Positions 8,818 through 17,506 of a stretch of DNA of 64,000 nt are shown one piece after another (the first letter of the stretch is position 1; every line of letters starts with the position of its first letter). Origin of the DNA: DATGFK01 sp040007395 (lineage in GTDB: Bacteria; Chloroflexota; Anaerolineae; Aggregatilineales; UBA2796). The notes under the pieces are model-generated. The model worked only from the letters and a program-made list of their open reading frames with translations, was not told where the DNA came from and made no database searches. Position numbers and translations under genes: made by a program. Where the stretch lies: the NCBI GenBank assembly GCA_040007395.1, contig JBDTVG010000098.1:1-64000 (forward strand), given 5' to 3'.

Positions 8818-9055
8818 CGCTGCTCTATGACCTCTATAACCTTTCGCCGGGACTATTACACCCGATCTGTTGTTTAATTTATCATGACTATCACCGAAGT
8901 TTCGGCAAATTTAGCGTAGATCGCCCAAAATTCCAACTCAATGATCGCCTGATAATAGAATCATGAGGGTGTAAAATCCGTAAGCGATTTTTGTCAGGCA
9001 GCATCTATAGGTAATCATCAGCTATCGGTTTCTAAACCATTTTAGTGGGGATTTT

Positions 9056-10324
9056 GTGGAAACACCCGTTGAACCAACCGTAACCAAAGTTAGTCGATTT
9101 ACCATCTGGTTTATTCTCATTACCGCTTTTCTGAACCTTGCAGGGATCGGCATTATCAACCCTGTGGTTCCGTTTATTGCCAGCAGCTACGTCGCCAAAC
9201 AGGATGCCGCGTTTACGATTGCCCTGTTGTTTACTGTCTATTCGCTCTGCCAATTTATCGCCGTGCCGACCCTCGGCGCACTAAGTGATCGTTATGGTCG
9301 CCGCCCGGTACTGCTCATCAGTTTACTTGGATCGGCGGCAGGCTACTTTATCTTCGGTATAGGTGGAGCGCTGTGGATGTTGTTTCTGGGGCGCATCATC
9401 GATGGCTTGACCGGAGGCAATCTCGCGGCGATCTACGCTTACGCCGCCGATATTACCGAACCGAAGGATCGCACTCATTTTTTTGGGCTGTTAGGGGCAA
9501 TGGCAGGTATGGGTTTTGTGGTTGGCCCAGCACTGGGCGGGATTGTCTATAAGCTAACCAATAATATCTCATCCCCATTGTATTTTGCGGCAGTCGTCAC
9601 ACTATTAACGACGCTGTGGGGCTTCTTTGTCATGCCCGAAAGCCTCTCGCCTGAAAAACGCGATACGCAGATTACGCTTGCCCGCCTCAATCCTCTGACG
9701 CAATTAGTGGATGTGTTCAAGATTCCACAATTACGACTGCTGCTCCTTGGTATTTTTCTCTGGGTGCTAGCCTTCGCCATGCTGCAATCCAACCTGAGCT
9801 ACCTGACCGAAGATCGCCTGCGTTGGTCAGCCGATGGCACAAGCGCAATTTTCACCGTGATCGGGTTGGTCGGGATCATTACACAAGGGTTGCTGATTCG
9901 CCGCTTGCTGCCAATTCTCGGAGAAGCGCGGATGGCGTTGGTGGGTATTGGCTCTCTAGCGCTGGGCTTTGTCTTGATTGCTATCGTGACTTTTACCGGA
10001 TCGGCTGCGCTGCTGTTTGTCGCAATTGTTTTCGTGGCGTTAGGCAATGGCCTGATTACCCCCTCGCTAACAGGGCTGGCATCACAAGCCGTTAGCATGA
10101 GAGAACAAGGTCGAGTGCAAGGCGGTAATCAGTCGGTGCAGGCGCTTGCCCGTGTGATCGGGCCGCTGTGGGGCGGTTGGGCTTATGGCAGTATCGGGCA
10201 ATCCGCGCCCTATCTATCCGGTGCTGTTGGTCTGGGAGTCGCCGCCTTGACGGTGATCGCGGCGGCTCCAATCTTGGCGGCTAACAAAGTGAAACAAGCC
10301 GAGGCCCTCGCTAAAAGTCGATAG
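9056..10324 (+). CDS. MFS transporter (12 TM, multidrug/sugar type)
   Basis: The start is a GTG, 422 residues. The protein shows twelve hydrophobic segments in two halves and the MFS motif A between TM2 and TM3, GALSDRYGRRPVLLI. TM4 to TM5 carry GRIIDGLTGGNLAA and GMGFVVGPALGG, as in TetA-like drug:H+ antiporters. The substrate is not readable. It is a stand-alone gene, divergent from the aminotransferase with a 238-nt gap and convergent with the SH3b protein. The upstream AGTGGGG is a modest Shine-Dalgarno. Confidence 0.88.
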   Translation: METPVEPTVTKVSRFTIWFILITAFLNLAGIGIINPVVPFIASSYVAKQDAAFTIALLFTVYSLCQFIAVPTLGALSDRYGRRPVLLISLLGSAAGYFIFGIGGALWMLFLGRIIDGLTGGNLAAIYAYAADITEPKDRTHFFGLLGAMAGMGFVVGPALGGIVYKLTNNISSPLYFAAVVTLLTTLWGFFVMPESLSPEKRDTQITLARLNPLTQLVDVFKIPQLRLLLLGIFLWVLAFAMLQSNLSYLTEDRLRWSADGTSAIFTVIGLVGIITQGLLIRRLLPILGEARMALVGIGSLALGFVLIAIVTFTGSAALLFVAIVFVALGNGLITPSLTGLASQAVSMREQGRVQGGNQSVQALARVIGPLWGGWAYGSIGQSAPYLSGAVGLGVAALTVIAAAPILAANKVKQAEALAKSR

Positions 10325-10347
10325 CGCCGTCGGCTTTCCACTATTGC

Positions 10348-11835
10348 TTACCCTATCACGGGAGGGGTATCCGTTAACGTTGGTGGGACAGGCGTTGGAC
10401 GGATTGAGGTTGGTGGCACCGCTGTTGGTGGGACTGCTGTCGGCGGGACTTGCGTCGTTGGCGCGACGGTTGGTACTGTTGGCGGGATCGCAGTGGTCGG
10501 CACCGCCGTCGGTGGGACTTGTGTCGTTGGCACTGCCGTCGAGGAAGCTTTGCTCTGTAACGTTGCCGTCGGGGGTACTGGCGTTAGCGTTAGCGTTGCC
10601 GTGACGGTTGGTGTATACGTGATGATCTGAGTGGGCGTGAGCGTCGGCGCGAGGAATACACACGGTGATGTCAATCCAGCGGTCAAGGCTAACCCACATA
10701 CATTACTGAACACCCGCGCCGGAATAAACCGTACTGGCGAAGGCGGACCAACCGCATCTAATCCATTGCTCACCGCCGCTGAATTACCCAGCGGAATGGA
10801 TAACTCTTGCCCTGAATAAATGGTTGCCTGCTGCCCACCCGCCTCAATAATCGCCTGCCCTTCGAGCACAGAAACGGTCATCGCGCGGTTGGGTTCGGCT
10901 CGCAGCAGCACCGTCGATCCAATCGTCATATCGACACCATTGGCGCGGAACTTGACCGTCTGGTGGGCGGCACTTTGGATCAACATGCCGTCAGGCGCAA
11001 CATCGCCGCACACCGCTTGAGCGCTAATCCCCGTCGAAAAGTAGAAGGCTCCCGATCCGGGTAGGCTTGCTGGGAATGTCCCGCTAGTGGTAATCACAGG
11101 CTGCACCGTTGGCAGCGTATTGAGATCGCAAGTCACGTTCAGATTGTTCGGCACATACAGCCAGCCCGTCTGATCCTGCACTTTAGCCTGCACCCACGTA
11201 TTATTGGCGAGGTGTCCGGTCACGTCTACCGCTGTGTTTGGCTGCAACAATGGCCCTTTTTCGCCGTTTAGATCAGGCTGCGCCCGGAGAAACGTAGCAC
11301 GAGTCGTGGTAGCGCTACACGCAGGCACAGTCGGCGCTTGAGTCGCCGCTTCGGTAGCGGCACTGATCGGACTCTGAAACAGGTTGCTGACCGAGGTATC
11401 ACCATACAAGATAAACGTCACAGCTTGCCCCGCAGTAGTGCCGGGAACATTCGCCTGAACCTTGAGCACAGCCAACCCCCACTCAGCGCTTTCCAGATTT
11501 AGCGGGCTGGTCGTGATTGAAGTTAACGCATTGATTGGGGCAACATCGCCGGGTTGGTTAAACGCTGTGCTGTTCGCAGGATCGGCATATTCAACCGTGA
11601 TACCCTTGTTCGCATAGCAGACCTGATCCTTGGTCAGATCGTTACAGCGTGTCCCGATGCTAGTGCGCACTAGCGGTAGTAGTTGGTTGCAGGTCAACGG
11701 AGCCGGAGTTGCCGTATTCTGGGCGGTCGTCGTTTGCGGCTTCCACAGAATCAACCCTGTCACGAGGATCGCGACCAGCAGTGCGACACTTGCGGGTCGG
11801 ATGCTCAGGCGAATGCTTGGGTGACTTTTGTTCAT
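10348..11835 (-). CDS. Secreted or anchored SH3b protein with a FecR-like middle and a Pro/Thr-rich tail
   Basis: The start at 11835 (MNKSHPSIRL) is preferred over 11886, because AAGGA stands about 9 nt before it and the hydrophobic segment (VALLVAILVTGLILW) then lies at the expected distance for a signal anchor. After the segment come a Cys-bearing domain, a bacterial SH3-like stretch (ATFLRAQPDLNGEKGPL, then WVQAKVQDQTGWLYV), and a FecR-like half (VLLRAEPNRAMTVSVLEGQA, ELSIPLG). The tail is about 100 residues of repeats of the PPTAVPT kind, typical of extracellular linkers in Chloroflexota. A ligand or partner is not visible. It is a single gene; a strong hairpin at 11978-12012 separates it from the gene upstream. 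Confidence 0.7.
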   Translation of the reverse strand: MNKSHPSIRLSIRPASVALLVAILVTGLILWKPQTTTAQNTATPAPLTCNQLLPLVRTSIGTRCNDLTKDQVCYANKGITVEYADPANSTAFNQPGDVAPINALTSITTSPLNLESAEWGLAVLKVQANVPGTTAGQAVTFILYGDTSVSNLFQSPISAATEAATQAPTVPACSATTTRATFLRAQPDLNGEKGPLLQPNTAVDVTGHLANNTWVQAKVQDQTGWLYVPNNLNVTCDLNTLPTVQPVITTSGTFPASLPGSGAFYFSTGISAQAVCGDVAPDGMLIQSAAHQTVKFRANGVDMTIGSTVLLRAEPNRAMTVSVLEGQAIIEAGGQQATIYSGQELSIPLGNSAAVSNGLDAVGPPSPVRFIPARVFSNVCGLALTAGLTSPCVFLAPTLTPTQIITYTPTVTATLTLTPVPPTATLQSKASSTAVPTTQVPPTAVPTTAIPPTVPTVAPTTQVPPTAVPPTAVPPTSIRPTPVPPTLTDTPPVIG

Positions 11836-11977
11836 ATCGACATATCCTTGATAAGAGAATGTACAATATTTTTTGTCACTACGCATAGTACCACAATCGC
11901 GATTTACGCAAAACCATTGTGATTAATTTTAAAGCGCATGACGAGTATGGGCTGAGTTCGCAGATCTAAGAGGGCTG

Positions 11978-12012
11978 CCTACAGCGACACCTTTATAGGC
12001 TGTCGCTGTAGG
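11978..12012. terminator. Long hairpin downstream of the sugar dehydrogenase gene
   Basis: CCTACAGCGACA at 11978-11989 pairs perfectly with 12001-12012, and the inner CCT/AGG extends the stem around TTAT. It lies 40 nt after the stop of the dehydrogenase gene. It lacks a T-run on the minus strand. Its arm CTACAGCGACAC is also the end of the MITE-like element at 48150, so it may be a mobile-element relic rather than a terminator. Confidence 0.5.
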
Positions 12013-12052
12013 ACGAATTACCAGTGACGATAACGATTCTACGAACCATCGG

Positions 12053-13978
12053 TTAGGGAACGAAAGTCGGTGCCAGTTTTGGTGTTCCATTCGGGATCGG
12101 ATTCGGTGCAGAGATTGCGCCTGCCCAGTGTCCGGCAATGGGTACGTCGTTGGCATTACCGAAGACAAGGGTCACATCGGCGACTCCGGTAGTTGGCGTA
12201 TTTCTGAGAAAGATCAAGCCATTGGAAGGCCGGAATACGCCAATGCTCGTTGCCCCATCGACATTCCAATCACCCACAAATGGACTATCGCCGCCAATGC
12301 CCAGCGTTGCCGTGTAGTCGGCAGTCACGCTGCAATTACATACCTGATTGCTCAGGAAGAATGTCGCACTACTGGGACGATACACACCGGGGCTATCGAA
12401 GCCATCGCTATTCCAGTCACCCGCCACCGGTTTATCACCCGGAATACCGAGCACCATCTGGTCGTCGGCAAAGCCAGTCGTCAGCACATTTTTCAGGTAG
12501 ATCAAGCCGTTCGAAGGTCGGAAGACTCCCACGCCATCAACACCATCGCCGTTCCAGTCGCCTGCCATTGGTAGATCGCCGGGAGTGCCGAGCGTAAAAG
12601 CATAGGCAACCGGTGCGCCGGGTGTGTTGGAATCTCTGAGGAAGAATTGCCCTGTACTGGGACGATACACGCCGACAGTATCTATCCCGTCACCATTCCA
12701 GTCGCCTGTGACTGGCAAATCGGTGGTCCCACCAAAGGTTGTGGTGATGTCCGCCAAGCCTGTGGTATTGGAGTTACGCAGGTAGAACGTACTCTGCGAA
12801 GGCCGGAATACACCAACTGTCTCAGCCAGCGGGTACTGGATACGGCGCAGTGAGTTAGCAAAATAGCTAAGATAGTACAGAGCGCCATCCGGGCCAACTT
12901 CCAGATCGACGGGGCCGCTAGAGACACTAGGCGCGAATGTCGTGGCGGCATGGCCCACCGGATCGTAGATATTGATCCAGTTACCGCAAAGGTCAGTAAA
13001 GAAGTACTTGCCGACAAAAGCTGAGGGGAACTGAGCATGAGCCGGATTGTAAAATGCTCCCCCAGTAATGGCGCAACCCAAATTTGCTCCGGTACCATGC
13101 CCGTAAGAATAAAGCGGATCGCGGAAGGATGCGTTCGCCGGATTACAAGGGCCTTCGCAAGTAGGCCAACCGTAATTTGACCCAGCAATACCGTCATCGA
13201 TCTCTTCGAATGACCCGCCGCCAACATCATTAATGAACAACCGCCCCGTACTGGACTGGAAGTCAAACGTATAGGGATTACGCAGTCCTAATGCCCAAAT
13301 GGCCCGATTGTTGCCTGTGGCAGTCATATAAAACGGATTGTCTGTCGGTATCGAGCCATCACGGTTGATCCGCAGCAGTTTTCCCAACAGGTTGGACAGC
13401 GTTTGTGAATTCGATGAGGTGGCATTTTCACCGACCCCGATATACAACTTGCCATCCGGCCCGAAGTGCAGCGGGCCACCGTTGTGATTAGTCGCTGAGG
13501 ACAAAGCATCAATATCCAGCAGAACTAATTCGGAATTTTGAACGGCGACATCACCATTCGCGGTGAAGCGGCTCACCCGGTTGTGGGCAGGGCTACCCGG
13601 AACAGTATAGTATAAATAAAGATAATGGTTCGTTGTAAAACTCGGATCGAACGCGATGCCTAGAAGCCCGCGTTCGCCAGTGCTATCCACTGTTAGCGTG
13701 ATGAATGGGGTTGACAATCTAGTGCCAAATTTGATCACACGCAGTGTGCCACCCTGTTCCGTGATAAACATCCGACCATCGGGGGCAAACGCCATCGATG
13801 TTGGCGCATTGAGGCCATTAGTTAGGATGGTTTCGGTAAATCCACTGGGAAGCGTAGTCGCTGCTTGAATATTGGAAGCCGAGGGGAGTGTGACAACTGC
13901 AAATAGCACTATACACACCAGAAGGCGAAAACAGTCACGAAGGGCGAGTCTTTTGTTTGCTGTTGAGTTTGGAGTCAA
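12053..13978 (-). CDS. Secreted glucose/sorbosone dehydrogenase-like (PQQ-type) propeller with a C-terminal FRPS repeat module
   Basis: The start is taken as TTG 13978, because AAGGAGG lies 5 nt upstream at 13984-13990; this gives 641 residues with a signal peptide (LLVCIVLFAVVTL, SASNIQA). Residues about 40-390 are a soluble quinoprotein GSDH-type six-bladed propeller: MAFAPDGRMFITEQGGTLRV, NHNGGPLHFGPDGKLYIGVG, LGLRNPYTFDFQS, GSNYGWPTCEG. Such enzymes oxidise sugars with PQQ. From about residue 400 to the end come five repeats of about 48 residues (GVFRPS, FYLRN, DLPVTGDWNGDG), ending in KLAPTFVP. The same module is found in the SBBP proteins at 56.5 and 59.4 kb. It is single-gene, secreted. 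Confidence 0.85.
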   Translation of the reverse strand: MTPNSTANKRLALRDCFRLLVCIVLFAVVTLPSASNIQAATTLPSGFTETILTNGLNAPTSMAFAPDGRMFITEQGGTLRVIKFGTRLSTPFITLTVDSTGERGLLGIAFDPSFTTNHYLYLYYTVPGSPAHNRVSRFTANGDVAVQNSELVLLDIDALSSATNHNGGPLHFGPDGKLYIGVGENATSSNSQTLSNLLGKLLRINRDGSIPTDNPFYMTATGNNRAIWALGLRNPYTFDFQSSTGRLFINDVGGGSFEEIDDGIAGSNYGWPTCEGPCNPANASFRDPLYSYGHGTGANLGCAITGGAFYNPAHAQFPSAFVGKYFFTDLCGNWINIYDPVGHAATTFAPSVSSGPVDLEVGPDGALYYLSYFANSLRRIQYPLAETVGVFRPSQSTFYLRNSNTTGLADITTTFGGTTDLPVTGDWNGDGIDTVGVYRPSTGQFFLRDSNTPGAPVAYAFTLGTPGDLPMAGDWNGDGVDGVGVFRPSNGLIYLKNVLTTGFADDQMVLGIPGDKPVAGDWNSDGFDSPGVYRPSSATFFLSNQVCNCSVTADYTATLGIGGDSPFVGDWNVDGATSIGVFRPSNGLIFLRNTPTTGVADVTLVFGNANDVPIAGHWAGAISAPNPIPNGTPKLAPTFVP

Positions 13979-14182
13979 CGACACCTCCTTATGAATAAAG
14001 TAAATATAGATCAAAGTGTATAATGGTTCCAAACGAGCGTCAATAGCCTTGAAGTCTCAGTCTGGGCGCGTATAGAGTCATTTACTTAGCGATGAAGTGG
14101 CAAACGGGGAGCTACGGATTTTTGTAAACTGATCTTCGTTCATAATGGACGAGATACGCTTGGTGAGTCCATGCTATCCAAA

Positions 14183-14221
14183 TCACGACCCTTTCTCTGA
14201 GGATAAAGAAAGGGGTCGTGA
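14183..14221 (-). terminator. Intrinsic-terminator-like hairpin after the cyclophilin gene
   Basis: A 14-bp stem with one bulged C (TCACGACCC on the plus strand paired with GGGTCGTGA) surrounds a loop of about 10 nt, starting 15 nt after the cyclophilin stop. A short T-run follows on the minus strand. Confidence 0.6.
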
Positions 14222-14235
14222 GTGAGTTCAAAACC

Positions 14236-14751
14236 TTACGATTCGATAATGTCGATGCTGTTGATCTTGTCACCGGGCTTGGATTCGCCGGGATCACGGT
14301 CACGGATGGACATAAGCACTTTTAGGCTTTCCGCATCAGCAACCTTGCCGAAGACAGCGTGCTTACCATTGAGATGAGGCGTTGCCACATGGGTAATGAA
14401 GAATTGGCTGCCATTGGTATTGGCTCCAGCATTCGCCATGCTCAGAACCCCCGGTCCATCATGCTTGAGACCAAGTGCCGATTTTTCGTCGGGCCACTTG
14501 TAGCCGGGGCCACCACGACCACTACCTTCAGGATCGCCACCCTGTACCATGAAGTCTCTAATCACACGATGAAACATGGTTCCATTGTAGAAGCCATCGC
14601 GAGCCAAAAAAACAAAATTGTTGACCGTGATTGGCGCTTGGTCAGCGAATAGGTTAATGGTTATATCGCCTTTTTCGGTATGAAACACAGCCTGATATTT
14701 TTTCTTAGGGTCGATAGTCATATCGGGTTGCTTCGGGTAACTTTTCGCCAT
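14236..14751 (-). CDS. Cyclophilin-type peptidyl-prolyl cis-trans isomerase
   Basis: This 171-residue cytosolic single-domain cyclophilin speeds cis-trans isomerisation of X-Pro bonds. The core motifs are intact: FHRVIRDFMVQGGDPEGSG with the catalytic Arg, GVLSMANAGANTNGSQFFIT, and HAVFGKV. No signal peptide is seen. An N-terminal lead of about 20 residues (YPKQPDMTIDPKKKY) precedes the barrel. It is a single-gene unit with a terminator hairpin directly after it. The call is firm. Confidence 0.93.
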   Translation of the reverse strand: MAKSYPKQPDMTIDPKKKYQAVFHTEKGDITINLFADQAPITVNNFVFLARDGFYNGTMFHRVIRDFMVQGGDPEGSGRGGPGYKWPDEKSALGLKHDGPGVLSMANAGANTNGSQFFITHVATPHLNGKHAVFGKVADAESLKVLMSIRDRDPGESKPGDKINSIDIIES

Positions 14752-14844
14752 GCTCGAAATACTCCTTAATTGTTACCAATAGACGGCAAATTGTACTCGG
14801 TTTTGGCGATAAGCCAAGCTAACCCTATTTATCGCGAATGAACC

Positions 14845-14902
14845 ACTCCGCAGCAAGCTGCGGAGTATCAAGAGCAAATCCACAATCCCGCCGCAAGCGG
14901 CG
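14845..14902. repeat. Pair of REP-like palindromes with CAAG centres
   Basis: ACTCCGCAG-CAAG-CTGCGGAGT (14845-14866) is followed by CGCCG-CAAG-CGGCG (14889-14902, core). Both are followed by a purine/AT-rich tail (TATCAAGAG, AGGAATTAG). The repeated design resembles dispersed extragenic palindromes found in many bacteria. Copy number in this genome cannot be judged from one window. Confidence 0.5.
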
Positions 14903-15221
14903 AGGAATTAGACCTGATGTTGATTAAAGTTCACGCTGCTGTTGAGTTTACGTCCCCAGCGCTTCACGATGGCATTTTGCCAGCTTGACCGACAGATAGA
15001 TCGGTTGCCCACGTTCGAGTGTGGACAGATAGGGTGAGGGCGCGTTTCCGTTTCCGAGAGGATTTGCTCATCTTTGGGAGTATAATCCCGATAGTCTGTT
15101 GACCGTAAGCGGCTGGCTCCTAACCGACAAAAGACGATGAATAGCCCTCCATATTTGTTCATATTTTGTACTTGCATCAATCATACAAATATTTGGTAGG
15201 ACTAAGGTTTGTAGGGCTATT

Positions 15222-15231
15222 GTGTTATGAT
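15222..15231 (+). promoter_or_regulatory. Extended -10 promoter element for the quinone oxidoreductase gene
   Basis: TGT directly before TATGAT (15226-15231) fits an extended -10 element. Transcription would start near 15238, after the first possible ATG at 15227. This supports ATG 15254 as the real start. No good -35 is seen. Confidence 0.45.
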
Positions 15232-15253
15232 CTATGCAACGGGGGATTTCGCG

Positions 15254-16222
15254 ATGCACGCAATTTGGGTACGTGAGTTTGGCGATGCCAGCAAGTTAGT
15301 CTATGATGAACTGTCCATGCCAGAACCTGAAATGGGCGAGGTACGGGTTAAAGTCGGTGCGGCTGGCCTGAATTTTACCGAGATCTATCACCGCAAAGGG
15401 CTGTACCCTGCTATACTGCCCATCATATTGGGCGGTGAGCTTGCAGGGACTGTCGATGCCCTTGGCGAAGGTGTAACCGAGTTTCAGGTGGGTGATCATG
15501 TGGCAACCGTCAACGCAATGGGAAGCTATGCCGACTATGCGATTGTGCCCGCCGCCCGACTGGTTAAACTCCCTGCACAAATCTCAGTAGAACAAGCCGC
15601 CGCCGTCATGTTGCAGGGAATGACAGCCCATTATCTCGTCTACTCGACATATCCCCTTAAAGCTGGCGAGACGGCCCTGATCCATGCGGCGGCGGGCGGT
15701 GTCGGGCTGCTGCTTGTGCAGCTTGCAAAAAAATGTGGGGCGCGGGTGATCGCGACAGTTTCAACCGAAATAAAAGCCGAGCTTGCCCGCGAAGCTGGCG
15801 CTGACGACATTATTCTCTATTCTAAAGATGATTTTGAGACTGAAACCAAACGCCTGACCAACGACAAAGGTGTTGACATTGTTTACGATTCGGTAGGGAA
15901 AACAACCTTTGCCAAGAGTCTTAACGTACTAAGGCCACGCGGCTATCTTGTACTGTATGGGCAAGCCAGCGGGGCAGTCGAGCCACTCGATCCGCAGGTT
16001 CTCAATCGAAAAGGATCGCTATTCCTGACCCGACCCACTTTACACCACTACATTGCGAACCGTGAAGAATTGCTCTGGCGAGCGAATGATCTATTCAAGT
16101 GGATGATGGCGGGGGAATTGAAGGTTCGAATAGACACCCGTTTCCCTCTAGCGAACGCTGCGTCGGCACATCAATATATGGAAGAGCGTGAGACAAAGGG
16201 CAAAGTGCTGCTTATCCCATAA
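15254..16222 (+). CDS. NAD(P)H:quinone oxidoreductase (zeta-crystallin-like MDR family)
   Basis: From ATG 15254 (MHAIWVREFG, with GGGGAT upstream) the protein has 322 residues. It is a zinc-free medium-chain dehydrogenase/reductase of the quinone oxidoreductase type, with the catalytic-domain GLNFTEIYHRKGLYPAILP segment and the nucleotide-binding loop HAAAGGVGLLLVQLAK. The later VDIVYDSVGKTTF and RPRGYLVLYGQASGAV are typical. It reduces quinones or alpha,beta-unsaturated carbonyls with NADPH in the cytosol. It is a single gene followed by a hairpin at 16291-16335. Confidence 0.88.
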   Translation: MHAIWVREFGDASKLVYDELSMPEPEMGEVRVKVGAAGLNFTEIYHRKGLYPAILPIILGGELAGTVDALGEGVTEFQVGDHVATVNAMGSYADYAIVPAARLVKLPAQISVEQAAAVMLQGMTAHYLVYSTYPLKAGETALIHAAAGGVGLLLVQLAKKCGARVIATVSTEIKAELAREAGADDIILYSKDDFETETKRLTNDKGVDIVYDSVGKTTFAKSLNVLRPRGYLVLYGQASGAVEPLDPQVLNRKGSLFLTRPTLHHYIANREELLWRANDLFKWMMAGELKVRIDTRFPLANAASAHQYMEERETKGKVLLIP

Positions 16223-16692
16223 CCTGTGAAATGGCAGGTATAGCCCTGCTGTCAATCCATAGTCAACCATTTAAGATTTGATCACACGATGTACACGGCA
16301 TTACCAACGCTGGCGAGTTGGTAGTGTCCGTGTACTTTGGTTTTCCAACGGGTACCTGCGGGCTATATGTAACCGGGTTGCAAAAATTTGTAATACATTT
16401 GAAATAAGCATTAACTGCATTTGCTTTTTCTTTACGCAATAATCAAACTGCTTTTTAGAAAATTGTTTATTCTGGAAGCTCGATGCCACCCAATGAGTGA
16501 ATTAGCTGAATGCGCTAGCTGTTCCTGTTATTCTCTCAAAAAGGATCATGATCGTGAAATCCAGATATACAGTAACTACACTGCTCGATGCCATATTTTT
16601 CTCGTTATTTAATCGCGTGCAATCATTCATAGGTTTTAGGTTGCGTCGTGAGTCTCACAGCGCAACCTTCTAGTCTGCAAGGAATATCGGTC
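16223..16692. other. AT-rich intergenic region before the sortase gene
   Basis: It holds the long hairpin at 16291-16335. The rest is AT-rich and without a supported gene; a short 63-residue frame at 16421-16612 has no ribosome-binding site or recognisable features. Confidence 0.4.
16291..16335 (+). terminator. Long imperfect hairpin downstream of the quinone oxidoreductase gene
   Basis: GTACACGG...CCGTGTAC forms the outer stem, and CATTACCAAC pairs with GTTGGTAGTG (one G-T pair) inside, around an 8-nt loop. A short T-rich stretch (TTTGGTTTTCC) follows on the plus strand, so it may terminate the upstream gene. Confidence 0.5.
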
Positions 16693-17331
16693 ATGTATAG
16701 CCGCCGCAAAACTTCTAGCCCCGCCCAATGGTTTATCGGTTTAGCCATTGTGCTAACCAGTGTTATCGCATTTTCGATTTATCAGCGCTGGTCGCCTGCA
16801 CAATCCATGATCACACCAACAGCGCAAACTGCGGATAGTTCGGTTGCTACGAAGACACCTATCCCCGCGACTGCTGTCGCCGCAGCCCCTATCATTTATA
16901 AGGTGTCTATCGACAAGACCAATCTCGTGACTTCAATTATCGACCTTTATTTCGGCAATGATGACGGCTGGGATGTATCGCGGCTCAGTCAATTTGCGGG
17001 TCACTTGCAAGGTACTCCTAATGTCGGACAGGGAGGAAACTTTGTGCTAGCAGGTCACGTTGAAATGAAGGATGGGTCGCCGGGGCCGTTTGCTAACCTT
17101 AACTCGCTAAAGCCGGGGGATTTAATTCTGATCTTGAGCAACGATCCTCAACACCCAGTGGTCATGCGTTATGGGGTGATTGACATCAGGTCAGTTTCGC
17201 CAGATGCGCTCAGTGAAATTCGCAATCATGGCTATGAAGAACTCACGCTCATCACCTGTCAAGACTGGAATGATACTACCCACCTATATCAAAAGCGTCT
17301 CATCGTACACGCACGGCCTGTTCATGCATAG
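16693..17331 (+). CDS. Sortase (class D/E-like), membrane anchored
   Basis: ATG 16693 is preferred, with AAGGA 9 nt upstream, although a GTG at 16648 is in frame. The 212 residues start with a signal anchor (WFIGLAIVLTSVIAFSIY), then a Thr/Ala/Pro-rich linker and the sortase barrel. Catalytic residues are in place: His in VLAGHVEMKD (about 121), Cys in LITCQDW (about 189) and Arg in YQKRLIV (about 202). The enzyme would join or process proteins outside the membrane. No LPXTG-like substrate was recognised in this window. It precedes the TIR-macro gene by 175 nt with a likely separate transcript. Confidence 0.85.
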   Translation: MYSRRKTSSPAQWFIGLAIVLTSVIAFSIYQRWSPAQSMITPTAQTADSSVATKTPIPATAVAAAPIIYKVSIDKTNLVTSIIDLYFGNDDGWDVSRLSQFAGHLQGTPNVGQGGNFVLAGHVEMKDGSPGPFANLNSLKPGDLILILSNDPQHPVVMRYGVIDIRSVSPDALSEIRNHGYEELTLITCQDWNDTTHLYQKRLIVHARPVHA

Positions 17332-17506
17332 TATGGATGAGTAACAAGTAATACGGGCAAACTTCGGGAGTAACTCGTTACCTCCCCCTATCTCCTGAGC
17401 CTTTATAAGCAAACGTTTAACATTCTACTTGCAAATTACAGGTCGATATGTCAATATTTGCCTACCGAATATTAGTACAACATCTAAATATCAAGGAAAC
17501 CACGCC

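Larger units (their letters stand above)
14752..15253. other. Divergent intergenic region with paired hairpins
   Basis: No gene is supported. Two palindromes share a CAAG centre (14845-14866 and 14889-14902). A 9-bp inverted repeat (AATAGCCCT near 15139, AGGGCTATT near 15212) frames an AT-rich segment just before the quinone oxidoreductase promoter. Confidence 0.45.

Noticed and set aside
10350..10620. Repetitive GGCGTTGG/GGCACCG-like DNA, at first sight a tandem repeat or CRISPR-like array
   Set aside because: It encodes the PPTAVPT-type tail of the SH3b protein on the minus strand. Units are irregular and there are no spacers.
12128..12853. Plus-strand frames opposite the FRPS module of the sugar dehydrogenase
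   Set aside because: They are produced by the repeats read in antisense; the minus-strand protein is clear.
16421..16612. 63-residue open frame with several Cys codons before the sortase gene
   Set aside because: No Shine-Dalgarno, no recognisable features, and the AT-rich intergenic setting makes it unlikely.
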